From: Hyparrhenia diplandra
Taxonomy: Eukaryota > Streptophyta > Magnoliopsida > Poales > Poaceae
Length of the DNA: 64,000 nt
Reading direction: 5' to 3'
Assembly: GCA_015847255.1 (NCBI GenBank)
Contig: JADLZK010009010.1
Span: 124,001-188,000 of the forward strand
Every line of letters starts with the position of its first letter. Within the stretch, counting starts at the first letter, position 1. Below the pieces are notes generated by a model. The model was not told where the DNA came from. It searched no databases and saw only the letters and a program-made list of their open reading frames with translations. A program made the position numbers and the translations under genes. Of the stretch, positions 47,291 to 59,100 are shown one piece after another.

Positions 47291-47610
47291 TGTAGTAAAA
47301 TATGTGATACCCTCTCAATTTTTACCACAGGCTCCACGTATGATACCCTCACATCATGAGAAATCCCATGATTTTTAGACTTCAATTGTTTTTTTATATA
47401 ATTTAAAAACTATTCGGTCAAACGTTCATAGTCGTGTTTTTCGAACAAGATATTTAAAATTTCTTTTGATTTTTAGGTCAGGCGTCAATATACCATTTTC
47501 CTACTTATTTTTTTTGTTATATTTGAATCACTTGAAGTTCCAATTTGACTTGATTCAAAATTGCTTGAAATGCAATTAATTAATTAATTATAGCAAATAA
47601 ATTAAAAAAT
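47291..47610. other. AT-rich spacer between the Helitron end and the LINE tail
   Basis: No open frame and no repeat ends are visible. The left edge is the T following the Helitron CTAG. Confidence 0.4.
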
Positions 47611-47614
47611 ACAT

Positions 47615-48330
47615 CAAACTTTTTTTCGACAAGGAAACATAATTTCATTGATTAGCAAAGAAGAAAGCGCTAAAACCATTACTGAGAGCTAATGGTTACA
47701 AAGGGAAGTGCATCCGTAAGAGGACACACATGAACATGTCTTTGGGTTAGCACAAACACCCGAGAAGACTACATCTCCTGCATTCACTGAAGCTAAAGCC
47801 TGCTTAGCTAAGGAATCTGCCATCATATTGCTTGATCTTCTTATCCTGCGAAGAGAGGAATCAGAGGCTTGTAGCATGGAGGTGATCCTCTGTGTATGGG
47901 GTTTTGATCTCCACTCCGGGGAACTGGGCTGATCCGCTGAGTTGATGAAGTTGACTAGCTGTAGATTGTCGGAGAAGTAGTTGACTCCAGAGAGTCCAAT
48001 CCGTGTGAAGAGGACTGTGGCCAATTCCATGGCCACCGTCTCCGCCATGAAGACCGAAGAGGAGTCCTGTGAACTCGCCTTGATGAAGAAGCTCAACGGT
48101 GGCTGTGAGTGGGAGTCGACGAAGAAGACACCAATTCCTGCATTTCTGTGATTTTGGATCGCAGTAACAGAACGCATGAAGGCGTCGGTGTAGCAACGAG
48201 GACCATCTACCGAAGCCGGGAAGTGCACCAGGAACCTGTCCACCGTATCTGCAGGGGGGCAAGGTATACCTGTAGTTGAGTTGTGCATGTTTGGTCGGAG
48301 GTGTAGGTGAGCCTGCTGGTTGGTGCATGG
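47615..48330 (-). mobile_element. 5'-truncated LINE 3' end with RNase H-like domain
   Basis: The minus strand holds an RNase H-like domain (RVT_3 type, PF13456) with CYTDAFMRS near 48215, GIGVFFVDSHSQPPLSF, VFMAETVAMELATVL near 48040, YFSDNLQLVNFINSA near 47975, and SSNMMADSLAKQAL near 47810. The acidic set Asp-Glu-Asp-Asp of this fold is present, and the domain is open from 48250 to the stop at 47689. Downstream on the minus strand TTTCCTTGTCGAAAAAAA (ending near 47618) is the A-tailed 3' end usual in grass LINEs. The reverse transcriptase part is missing. Confidence 0.8.
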
Positions 48331-48379
48331 AGTTTTACATGTTGTGCCACAAGCATAGAAAAAGTTTAAAGGGTAGAAA

Positions 48380-48565
48380 ATCAAAAAAATAATTCCTACG
48401 TGGAGTGTGGAAAAAAAATACTCGGCAAAGAGATTTTTTTGCGAGTGTAAAAAAAACACTTGGCAAAGTTTGTCGAGGTTTTTTTTCGCGCGTCACTCGG
48501 CAAAGAGGAGATTTTGCACTCGGCAAACATGCAGACACTCGACAAAGGCTGAGATTACTGTAGTG
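48380..48565 (-). mobile_element. CACTA element terminus (fragment)
   Basis: The right end reads TTACTGTAGTG at 48555-48565, i.e. a CACTACAGTAA terminus on the minus strand. Left of it are at least six copies of ACTCGGCAAA or close variants (near 48420, 48460, 48496, 48521 and 48539), the subterminal repeat typical of a large grass CACTA family. No partner terminus was found to the left, so this is a terminal fragment. Confidence 0.75.
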
Positions 48566-49409
48566 CGCTGACCCGACCGTGACCTCTCTCGCTTCGCCTC
48601 CATGCTGCGCTGCCTCTCTCACCACTATGCTCCCACCACGCCCGGGGTCGCCGACGGCGGCGGTGCCCCTTCTTTGTTGGAGACGACAGGGATCCGGTGC
48701 ACCAGCGACGTTGCCAACAGCACCGAGAAGATGAGGTTCCTGTGCCGGATTGGCAGCGCGGCCTGCACACGGACCCACTTCGTGCCTCCGCCTCGCCCTG
48801 GTCATCGGCTCGTGCCGCGGGGCACTCCCGTGCAGCGGTGGAACCCTGCAGCGGACCTCCATACCTTAGGACGGTCGCGGTCGAGGTAGCAGCCGTGCTT
48901 ATCTCGATTCGAAGCTCTCCTTTTGTTTGCCTCGTTCGGTTCGTGTTGACCTGCTTCGGTTCGTGCAGCGGCGAGACGACTACGCACGCGCCGGCCGTGT
49001 CTGGAAGCACGGGTACATGCTCCACGGCCGCCGGAGTATGCTTGCTTAATCAATTAGGATGTTCGTTTGAATTGGTCAAATTGAACCGGTTGTGTTGTTG
49101 TGTTTTGACACAGCAAATGCACTCATGCGTTTATGGCTTAGCATGCATGCTCACATCCGTGACCATTTAGTCCGTTGGCCATTTGTGGACTTGTCAAATC
49201 AGGATGCAAATCGCAATTGATAAGTGAAGTTGCTGAGTTCGCCAGGATACCAACCACTTGTTCGACGAAATGAATAACCAAACAATAAGGAGTTGATTTG
49301 ACGGGAGCAAGCGAAATCTGTCCTGGCCATAATTGCAGCCAGGTCAAAAGTTGGCCAGAAAACCAAATAGATCCTATGTCTTAGATCTGCATTAACTCTG
49401 CACCACTTG
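48566..49409. other. GC-rich then mixed sequence, no recognised gene
   Basis: The first 400 bp are GC-rich and open on both strands without any known motif. The rest is ordinary intergenic DNA. Captured exon sequence is possible but not supported. Confidence 0.35.
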
Positions 49410-49412
49410 CTA

Positions 49413-49643
49413 GGCCACGTTTAGTTTGCAAATTTTTACAACTCGATGTACATTAACTCTTTTGTTTGTATTTGGTAAAAATATTGTTCAATCATGGACA
49501 AACTGAGTTCAAAAGATTTGTCTCGTCCAAACTGTACAACTAGTAATTTTATTACCTATATTTACTGCTTATTTACGTGTCAAAAACTAAAGTGATAGAG
49601 AGAGTGAAAAAACTTAAAACTTTGCATTTAACTAAATATGGCC
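49413..49643. mobile_element. Tourist-like MITE, 231 bp, TSD CTA
   Basis: The left end reads GGCCACGTTTAGTTTGCAAA. The right end, complemented, reads GGCCATATTTAGTT and then TGCAAA after three extra bases. CTA flanks both sides (49410-49412 and 49644-49646). Length, ends and 3-bp TSD fit a PIF/Harbinger-type MITE, although TTA/TAA is the usual TSD. Confidence 0.75.
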
Positions 49644-49646
49644 CTA

Positions 49647-50085
49647 CTTTGAATGTGTTGGGCTTGGTGCAGGAGAGCACATGGGAGCACATGGGGGCAC
49701 ACCTGAATGGTTCTACCGTTGAAGATTTATTTGCCGAGGAAGAAACAAAAAAACTTATATGTTGCGTGTTGAAGTTTTGTATGGCCCGTCTATTTTGGGG
49801 TGCACCGGAATGGTTCTACCGTTGAAGCTTTATTATAACGCAGGAGAGCACGTGTTGAGCTTTATTATTTTCATGACGCATGTGGGGAGACCGTTCCGCG
49901 CTCGTACCCCATCCTTAGCCGCGCGGGCACACGGGCCCTCCGCCCCGGCCAGGCCATGCCAACCGCGGGCGCTCTGCCTGCCGCCACACGCGACGTACGA
50001 CTGGGCACCGGAGCCCCCTCAACAGCCTGTTACTAATCGGCAGACCCTCCTCCTTATCTTTCACGCAACTATTTTCTATTGTTTT
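49647..50085. other. Intergenic sequence with a short internal duplication
   Basis: The word aatggttctaccgttgaag occurs at about 49706 and 49809, with similar flanks (ggcacacctg / ggtgcaccgg). No gene is visible. A GC-rich patch near 49890-50020 has open frames without motifs. Confidence 0.4.
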
Positions 50086-50096
50086 AGAAAGCTCAC

Positions 50097-50375
50097 CAGC
50101 GGACGCTACCCACCAGGGTTCAAATCCTGGTGCTCGCACCTTTCTTTGGGATTTTCCCGTGATTTTTTCGGCGTTATGCATTAAGTGGTAGCGGCGTTCC
50201 CGTCGACGGCGAGGCCTATGGTGACTTCGAGAATCTCCAGATTTGCCGGTTGCCCAGTCCTTCCGGAGGTGCTCATAGGGGTAGGGTTCGTGACGTGTGT
50301 TCATAGGGGTGAGTGTATGCGTGTGTGCTGTGAGTGTTTGCGTTGTCTTGTGTAATTCTCAAAAAAAAAAAAAAA
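50097..50375 (+). mobile_element. SINE with A-tail and 11-bp TSD
   Basis: The unit contains a pol III B-box GGTTCAAATCC in a tRNA T-arm-like hairpin (ccagggttcaaatcctgg near 50113). It ends with about 15 A. The 11 bases AGAAAGCTCAC at 50086-50096 recur at 50376-50386, a perfect target duplication. The A-box is largely missing, so the 5' end is truncated. The 3' half (cataggggtgagtgtatgcg) is shared with the minus-strand copy near 39035. Confidence 0.85.
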
Positions 50376-50601
50376 AGAAAGCTCACACCGCTAATTGTCA
50401 CTACATCTGCCCATTTAGTGGACTATTACTCATTGATTCTCATTGACAGCTAATACAAATACCACTGCACAATTCCACTTGACCCCTCACCAACGCAGTT
50501 CCATCTATTCAAACACTTTGTGATATCTGAATTAAGTGTAACAGATATATATACACCACAAATATTATCTCCTTGTAGTTTATCTTGACATTTTATATCT
50601 A

Positions 50602-50631
50602 CCCGCGCGCGAAGCGCGGGGCTCTTGCTAA
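50602..50631 (+). mobile_element. Helitron 3' terminus (hairpin plus CTAA)
   Basis: CCCGCGC (50602-50608), loop GCGAA, then GCGCGGG (50614-50620) form a perfect 7-bp stem. GCTCTTG and CTAA (50628-50631) follow, and then T. This matches Helitron 3' ends (hairpin, about 7-12 nt, CTRR, T). The 5' end was not located, and the MITE and SINE to the left may be passengers. Confidence 0.6.
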
Positions 50632-50639
50632 TATAATTA

Positions 50640-51299
50640 TATAATATATTTCACGTGTTCCGTTTAGATGGATTTTAATTAGGCACGCTGTACTGTATGT
50701 GTATACTTGTATAATCTGTGGTCATCGATCTCCTGCATGCAATTGGCACGAGCATTCTTATTTATGCAGATATACACATCAGCATATCTGCACATGTAAT
50801 CGCAGGACTCATCTAATCGATTGATTCACTTGATTTTATAAATCCAGCTTCTAGTATCACTCAACACTAGTTAATTTGTGCGGATTACGTCACTCAAGTT
50901 GGTTGGCTCCGTCCGCGAATTATGAGGGTTGGGTTCAACCCGGGGTTTGAGAGGAATATTCCTTTAAGGGCCAACCTAACCCACCTCGAATTCTATCCGA
51001 ACAGGGCTCGCTCCAACCCCAACCAAACACACGGTTGGTTTCTAAGCTGAACCTCGTTTGCACGAAAAAGCGAGGCTCCGCTTGGCCAGGCCCAACGCAT
51101 GCATGCGGTTGGTGTTTTGGTTCCCATCTGCATTCAAACCAGCAGCCGGACACGAAAGCGGAAGCAGGATGATGATTGGTTGGCCAAGCGAGTGGATAGT
51201 ATGAAGACCAGCAGCTTGTGGGGATAAGACCGATAGGCTGGACGTGTGGGGAGCATTTCCGGTATTACTGTATATTGGACGGAGTCGTCCAGCCAACCT
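50640..51299. other. Intergenic, nothing recognised
   Basis: Mixed AT-rich then moderately GC-rich DNA with a few gttgg/ccaac words. No open frame or element end could be supported. Confidence 0.4.
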
Positions 51300-51401
51300 T
51301 GAATCGATCTATATATAGCGGCGTGCGCCCCCCACGGTCAGATCAGCTTCTTGCGGGCTTCTTCTCCCAGCAAGAGTAGCCCTCTTTTCTTCTACCAGCT
51401 G
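51300..51401 (+). promoter_or_regulatory. Candidate promoter and first non-coding exon
   Basis: CTATATATAGC near 51309 is a strong TATA box. About 90 bp downstream TACCAGCTG is followed by GTGAGTAGCC, a good splice donor at about 51401. This could be a 5' UTR exon of the alpha-dioxygenase gene whose ATG is at 53553. The link is inference; the intron would be about 2.1 kb. Confidence 0.35.
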
Positions 51402-53552
51402 GTGAGTAGCCTTGCTGTTCACATCTATCGTTTCTTGAATTCTGCTTGTTGAGTGATTTGCTTGTTCCGATCTGGTACCTAGCTAGCTGTATGGGTGTTG
51501 CCTCGCGCACACGATCGGAATTTCCCTCCAAATCATTGTAGCTAATATTTGAGCTCCGCTGTAGCTTTGGTGTTGTTGGCACCTGGCAGGCATGGCTGCG
51601 TTCTGAGTATGCATGTATGGCGAACGGGGAGATGCATGCATGGACAACGTAACGGCAGGCAGCCGCGGACCACCATATAGAAAGTTAGAAACTGCTGCAG
51701 CAGGACAGATGCACCAAGCAATTCTTATTCTTGTGATTTTTTGCAAGCCATTCCATGCGCTATTTCATTCTCCAGTGACTTTTCTCATCTTTTTGATCGA
51801 CCAACTGTTATGTGCTTCTTCCTTGGGCTCCCAAAGGCTAGTGTGGATTGATTCGCTCTCGGTATGGCAACCATGTCGATGACGCCGGCCGGACTGTACT
51901 CCTGATGGATCATGGAGCTATCTAGCTATCCCCTAGTAAACATCCTAAATTCTAATCTTCTTGCTCTTCGTATTTTTAGACCTAAAGATTACAGGCCTAA
52001 ATCCTAAGTCGTTGGCTTGCCAGCTTGCTGCTGTGCACGAACAAATATTGGAAGAACTAGCCTGCGCGGGGATGAGGTTGATAATATATAGGATATGCAA
52101 GGAGTTGAGTCAATTATTATGGAAACATAATATTTGGTTGTGTTGGAGGATGTGGTAAAAACTCGGAGAGTAACGTACAATTTGGAGTTAGTAGAGATTT
52201 ATTATGGAGATTACAACGTGTGGACCTTTCGTGCCGTGCCGGTCGTGAGACGTGACGGGTCGTACCAGCCCACAACCCCGTCAGCACACAACGACACCAT
52301 AACCATCAGGCGTGCTGTGCAAGTGTTCCCGCGGGAACGAACACGTCGGTGCATACGTACACACAGCGCTCGCAGCCAGGCATAACAGGGAATGGCTTGG
52401 AGCGCCCGCAGAGCCAACGACGTGACGGCCACCCATTTGCCTGCCCCAGCCAGAGAATGTGGGCTGCCTCTGCCTGCTGGATCGGGCCGCCACCTTGCCT
52501 GCTGTTGGTGTGGGCTGTGCCCGTGCCAGGCCACGTGCCTAGGGTGTCGACCCATAGAGCACCGGGCCAAGCCTTGCTCGGGCTAGGTCAAAAAACCAGG
52601 CCTCAGGCTGGGCTAAAAAAAGGGTCTACGGCGGGCTAACGGGCTCAAGCTGCATGCAACAAAAAAGCTAATTATGTAGGCAAACTCAATTAGCTGAATT
52701 AAATCTATCTTTCACGGTATAATATCTGGTTCAATGAATTTTAACCGGTGCATCACCCTTTTGTCCGGTTCAGTGTACCATCTTACTTGTTTTCTCTGTC
52801 TTGCACGGTCACGCTTTTATTATGCATACTATGTAGCTTATTGTGCAAAGTGCAAACTAATGCTTTTATTATGCAACACATTTAGTTTGCAATTTATTAA
52901 TTGTAAAATGCATGTTTATACATTTTTATGCATGTAAACTTTGTTTATTATGCACATAATTTCATTTAGTGTGTGTGCAGTGCTTTGATTCTAGGACTGC
53001 ATGTATTACTATTTACTATGCAATGTATTTATTGTAAAATGCATGTTACTAGATGTCTTTTTATGCATGCGAAAATGCTTCGTATGCAAGTTGTTTAATG
53101 TTCTTAATTAAGCTCGACAAATTGGTTTGATATGCATAATAAACAATTTCCACTGTATAATAAACAAATTTACATGCACAATTCATGAATGTAGAACAAG
53201 TTTGACCGGTCAAACCATCCGTATCATCGATGGGAGCTACACTGTATCAGCTCCCATAAAATTATCGGTCCTGAGCAGCGACACCAACACATCATATCTT
53301 TTTTTTTATCTAAACACGTATATAGTACACAACTTACCAGCAAATTAATCATGCCCTTGTCTTTGAGTACGAGAACATACTGAGAACCGGCTGCATGTCT
53401 TTTCTATTATAAATATAGAACTACACCTTATTTTTTTGATGAAAAGAACTACACCATATTGATTGTTATAGCTTCCAAAGAATACATTGTTACTTCTTTG
53501 TAAGCCCTAATATTCAAGATCATACATTCATTTAATTTGTTTGCAAATAGCC
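51402..53552. other. Region upstream of the alpha-dioxygenase ATG
   Basis: It holds a GC-rich patch (about 52230-52640) with open frames but no motif, then AT-rich DNA rich in tgcatg/atgca words. It may be promoter or 5' intron of the downstream gene. No transposon ends were identified. Confidence 0.35.
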
Positions 53553-53749
53553 ATGGGTTCAGGTCTCTTCAAGCCTTGTGTTCATCCGGACCTCCGTGAT
53601 GTTTTTTCTCTAAGATGTCTTTCGGTGACAAGATTGGCTTTCTAGTAAGTTTTAATTAATTTTTAATACTAATTTATATATCAAGTATTTGTTTGATGTA
53701 CATACTGCATACAATATACATACATACATATTCCTTACGAGTATATGGT

Positions 53750-54158
53750 AGTGATTATATATTAATGTATGATCAGAGGGATTATGTTATGTATGAAATT
53801 AATCAGTATGCATGTAATTGATGTGGTCATCTTTTTATTTTATAGCAAGGTAAGGGTGTTAATTAGAGATGATGCATTCATATATAGGTGACCACTTAAT
53901 TAATTACATCTTGGCATTAAAGAAGTGTTATTTTTATAATAAAATAATTGATCATATATATATCAGGTTGTGATTATATTATATATTAATGTATGATCAT
54001 AGGGATTATGTTATGTATGAAAACTAATCAGTATGCATGTAATTGATGTGGTCATCTTTTTTATTTTATAGTAAGGTAAGGGTGTTAATTAGACAGGATG
54101 CATTCATATATATAGGTGACCACTTAATTAGTTACATGTTGGCATTAAAGATGTGTTA
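53750..54158 (+). repeat. Tandem duplication in alpha-dioxygenase intron 1
   Basis: About 53750-53930 and 53965-54158 share the same order of words: gtgattata, attaatgtatgatca, gggattatgttatgtatga, cagtatgcatgtaattgatg, taaggtaagggtgttaatta, ggtgaccacttaatta and ttggcattaaag. They are about 215 bp apart. Confidence 0.85.
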
Positions 54159-55789
54159 TATAATTCTATCGCAACAAAAACTGAATTACATTTTGAGCTA
54201 GCGGTACAAGATTTTAATTGTTTGATCTGTTTAATTTAGTATCTCTGGTATATATCCATTTTAATCTCTCAAAAAATACGCCAAACTAAGTCTGATGCAC
54301 CATTTAATTAGGGAAATCTTTAATAAATAAGTATATTTTAATCGAGTATGCATGTGTATGTACTATTTTTTCGCTACATATCCTGGTAATTAACAACTTA
54401 TGTTCGTAAATATGGCCATTATAGAAGCACGCATATATACTTAAGCTTGATCATACTTGTGCACCACCTTATTAACTATTCAAGTTATTTGAAGCTTTCC
54501 AATTGATATTTCTGATTAGTTGAAGTATTTAATGTACATATGCATACCTCATTAAATTTCCAATCTAATAATTCTTCTTAATTCATGTAGTTCATTCATG
54601 CATTTGACAAGAGAAACCTATGGCACAAGATGCCTGTTCTGATTGGTTTACTCTACCTGAACACCCGTCGAACTCTCCTCGAAAAATACAACCTGCTGGC
54701 TGTTGGGAGTTCTCATGGTGCTCTGTTTGACACCAAGGAATTCATGTACCGCCAATGGAGATGGCAAGTACAATGACCCCCATAATGCTGAGGCCGGTAG
54801 CCAATACACCTTTTTGGGAGAAACATGAAGCCGGTTGATCAAAAAGGATGAGGTACTTAATTATACACTATTTACGAAAATCTAGTAGTTTTCTTACAAA
54901 ATTCCAAATTTCTAAGTTCTAAGAATACAAGTTAATAACTTAACATAAATTAACTAAACACTTAATCCCTTTTATTTTGGTAATTGATTCTTGTTGTATA
55001 TATATCTGCATGCCCTAGATGTGCTCTTCTTACCTGCTGATTTCAATTTGCATCCCTTTTTGTACAATAGAAAATTAAATACCACATATATTGAATTTAG
55101 TTAATAAAAATAAACCTGGTGAAATAAACCAATTAAAAGAGTAAAGATCACCAGAAAAAAAGTGTTTGATTTTTATTTCTAATTTGATATTTAGTTTGAC
55201 ACTTTGACTATAAGACTTTATAATAAAACACGTTTTCGATGAACCTTTTGTTTTTGGTAGTTCGTTCTGCAAGCTCCAAATAAGTAAACAAATGCATTAA
55301 CGTAGAAACTCAAAAAAAAAAAAAAGATATGTGTTTTATCAGTATTAAAAATAAGAGCTAATGTGCTTGTTAATTTAAAAACAGAACCATTTTCTTTTTT
55401 AATTAGATCATACTATTAACCAGATGGAAATTTGAGGTACACTTTTTAAATCATTAGGTTATGTATTAAATAATTAGTTGTTATTTATCGACGCAGTTGA
55501 TGAGCCCAGATCCATTTGTTGTGGCGACAAAGCTGTTAGCCAGGAGAGAATACAAGGACACAGGGAAACAGTTCAATATACTAGCAGCTGCCTGGATACA
55601 GTTCATGGTTCATGACTGGATGGATCATATGGAGGATACCAAACAGGTGCGTGCTTGATTTAATTCCTTAAATTTGAGAGCCTTAATTTGTTGAAGTCTT
55701 AAAAATAGATCTTCACCTTCATTGAGAATTTGAAATATATATTGTTGCTAGTTACGTCGGGCAAATTTGGGAGGTTTTTTTTTTTTTTT

Positions 55790-56110
55790 TACCAAAATTT
55801 TGGAGGTTGGGTTCAGGTTCGGGTAGGACAGGTTGGGTCAGTTTGACTTTCTAGAACATCTCGGGCGGGTCGGGTTGGGTGATGGATGGGTCAGGTCAGG
55901 CCGATTTTGATGTCTATTTTTATCGTATGTTTATTTGAGTTGCATTATATTGGATCCTATTTGATCTCGGGTCGGGTCAGTTTTGGATCAGGTCGGGTTA
56001 GGTCAGGTCAATTTGATTTTTTGGGAAAATGTCGGTCTGGTCTGGTTGGATTAAAGTCGAAGTCGAAAGGTGTTTCTCAGGTCAGGTCAGGTTCTGCCAC
56101 CTCTAATTGT
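55790..56110 (+). repeat. Degenerate GGGTC/AGGTC repeat in alpha-dioxygenase intron 3
   Basis: The intron holds a poly-T run of about 18 near 55777. After it come many copies of gggtcgggt, ggtcaggtca and close variants up to 56098. It makes a short spurious open frame. It looks like a degenerate minisatellite. Confidence 0.7.
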
Positions 56111-59100
56111 TAGCTGGTATATAATTCAGTTTTCCTGGTTTCTTCCAGATTGAAATCACAGCTCCAAAAAGTGGCCAATGAGTGCCCACTCAAATCGTTC
56201 AAGTTCTACGCCACAAAAGAACTGCCTACGCATTCTCGATGGAATAAAGATTGGCCACTACAATACCCGCACAGCTTGGTGGTGAGTAATGCTTAAGATT
56301 TTCTAAAGTTAAGATCTTTATCAGAAATTTCTCTTTAGAACAAAGAATTAACTTAAAAAATATAGACAATAGAGCAATATATATAAATCAATGCATATTT
56401 GCCCATGAAATGTCGTAATTTTTGCAATTTCTATGATTATATATACAAGGGATGGGAGTGCAATATATGGTGATAATGAGAAAAAGGCAGAAAAGCTCGG
56501 GACTTATGTTGATGGAAAACTAGTGATCGGAGATGACGGTCTTCTCTTGCATGAGGAGAATGGGGTGACATTATCCGGCGATGTTCTAATAGTTGGGTTG
56601 GGGTTTCGATCTTACAAGCTCTTTTTTTGTTAAGGAACACAATGCAATTTGTGATGCAATAAAGGTAAGAGAATCATCACGATTATCTGTTTGTTTAGTT
56701 TTTTAGGAAGAATTTGTTGTTCTTGACATCTTGCCCACCGATAAAACTATTATTTACCAAAACATTAATTTGTTTTCTTTATGCTAAAAAATATGAACAA
56801 AAAATTACAAATGTTGTTTTAATCTCAGGAATCACATCCCAACCTATCAGATGAAGAATTATACCGGTATGCCAGATTGGTCACTTCTGCTGTCATTGCA
56901 AAGGTTCACACTATTGATTGGACTGTAGAGCTTCTCAAGACGAAAACCATGAGAGCTGGAATGCGCGCAAATTGGTGAGGACATATTTTATTATTTTCTC
57001 ATATTTGCCGAAGGCAAAAAAACCATTGATGCTAGTATTACTTTCCTAAGTGGAAATTTTATTTACACCTACAAATTCAAATTAATTAAAATGAATAAAG
57101 TTCAGCCAGCCCCGGGTTGCCGTTGTCTTCCTTAAAAAATAAATAAAATTAGTGAGAATGTTTACAATTTACCTGATATCCTGATTCTTTTGTGAAGGTA
57201 TGGATTACTGGGTAAGACAATAAAAAGATACATTTGGTCACATAGGAGGACCGGCATTAGGTGGGCTTGTGGGATTGAAGAAGCCGAATAACCATGGTGT
57301 ACCTTATTCTTTGACCGAAGAGTTTACCAGTGTTTACAGAATGCACTCCCTAATACCAAGTACTCTCAAGCTCAGGGATCCGATCGGGCAACCCGATGAA
57401 AATAATTCCCCACCATACTTGGAAGAGTGAGTAAACAATTTATGTTTGGCACCCATTCCTCTTAGTTTTTTAATGTAGAATATGAAATGCCAACTAACAA
57501 CTTCCATTAAATTAGACAGGAAAAGAATGATACAAATTATAAAAAATGAGGAAAAAACAAAAAAAAGTTAAGACATTCTTCTATTAGATATCAATTCTTA
57601 CATCATGGTTTACTATACCTGACTCTAGACACTGAACTTGACACAAACAGCTAGATTTATTATGTTTTTTACCTTATTAACAATATAGTAAAAAGTAGAA
57701 TGTATAATCTTGGTCACAATAAGTTTTCTACTCGGCTAGCACATTTTTAGTATAACTGACACACTGACACCATTTCTTTCTTGTGTCAAAACATAGCATT
57801 GATATTGGAGAGTTGATTGGTCTAAAGGGGGAAGAGAAGCTATCAAAAATAGGGTTTGAAAAAAACAAACACTATCAATGGGATATCAAGCTTGTGGTGC
57901 ACTTGAACTATGGAACTACCCAAGTTTCCTCAGGGACCTCATACCACAAAATTTGGATGGTACCAATCGATCTGATAGAATCGACCTTGCTGCCCTAGAA
58001 GGTATAAATTTAGACCCAGTTTATACCACTACCAGTAGAGTATCATAATTTTGTGCCATGCCAAGTTGGTACAACAGGGGTCCACCAAGAATAATCCAAT
58101 GCATAAAAATATTGAAAATAACTCATACTAGCAACAATTATGTACTAGAACAAATATCGTGACCTTAAACTACTATGTTGAAATTTACTATAACATACTT
58201 TTCAATTTTCAAGAATTCCCAAACTATTATTGTACTAAACAGATTGAAAATACAAGATTCTCTTACCAAGACATCTATCATGTTTGCATCTTTGTAAACT
58301 TAGCACCACTCCTAAGCAATCACAACTACAATTTATTTTTTAAAAAGGACATTGCTGTGTACTAGTATAAACAACAATGTTAAGCAAAAACTGTACTATC
58401 CAAGTTAAATAAAGAGGATTACTGTATCTAATGCTTTTTGATAATGACTACACTGAGATTAATGTCATTTTCTTTTCCTCTAAATTAAAGTATACCGAGA
58501 CAGGGAGAGAAGTGTACCGAGGTACAATGAGGTCAGGAGGAGACTATTTCTGATTCCAATAAAAAGCTGGGACGATTTGACAAGTGACAAGGATGCAATT
58601 GAAGCCATAAGAGCAATATACGGAGATGATGTAGAGAAATTGGATCTTCTTGTTGGTCTTATGGCAGAGAAAAAAATCAAGGGATTTGCCATAAGCGAAA
58701 CAGCATTCAACATTTTCATTTTAATGGCATCAAGGTAACATTTAGTTTAAAATGATATTGAATACTAGACACGATACCAAATTTGATTTAAGCCCGTTCT
58801 AAACGTATTAGGTGACAACTAAGAATGTGACTTAAGCTAATTTTGAGTGTTTCAAAATTTACCCAAACCAAAATTCAAAAAGGCAAGAAAACATAATGAT
58901 GTTACCATTATGGGTACCTTACACTGATAGATCTAGAATGTTACCAGAAAAAAAGAAGTCCAATGTGGAAGTACTAATTTTAGATGATAACCACTCTGTT
59001 AAGATGTTAATATTAATTTAAAATCTCTAAAAAACAGGAGGCTCCAAGCAGATCGATTTTTACAAGCGATTTCAATGAGAAAACATACACCAAGAAGGGG

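Noticed and set aside
48335..49170. Overlapping frames of 95-175 codons on both strands
   Set aside because: GC-driven, no motif; partly overlaps the CACTA terminus.
50108..50127. tRNA-like T-arm suggesting a tRNA gene
   Set aside because: No anticodon or acceptor stem. The A-tail and 11-bp TSD show it is a SINE.
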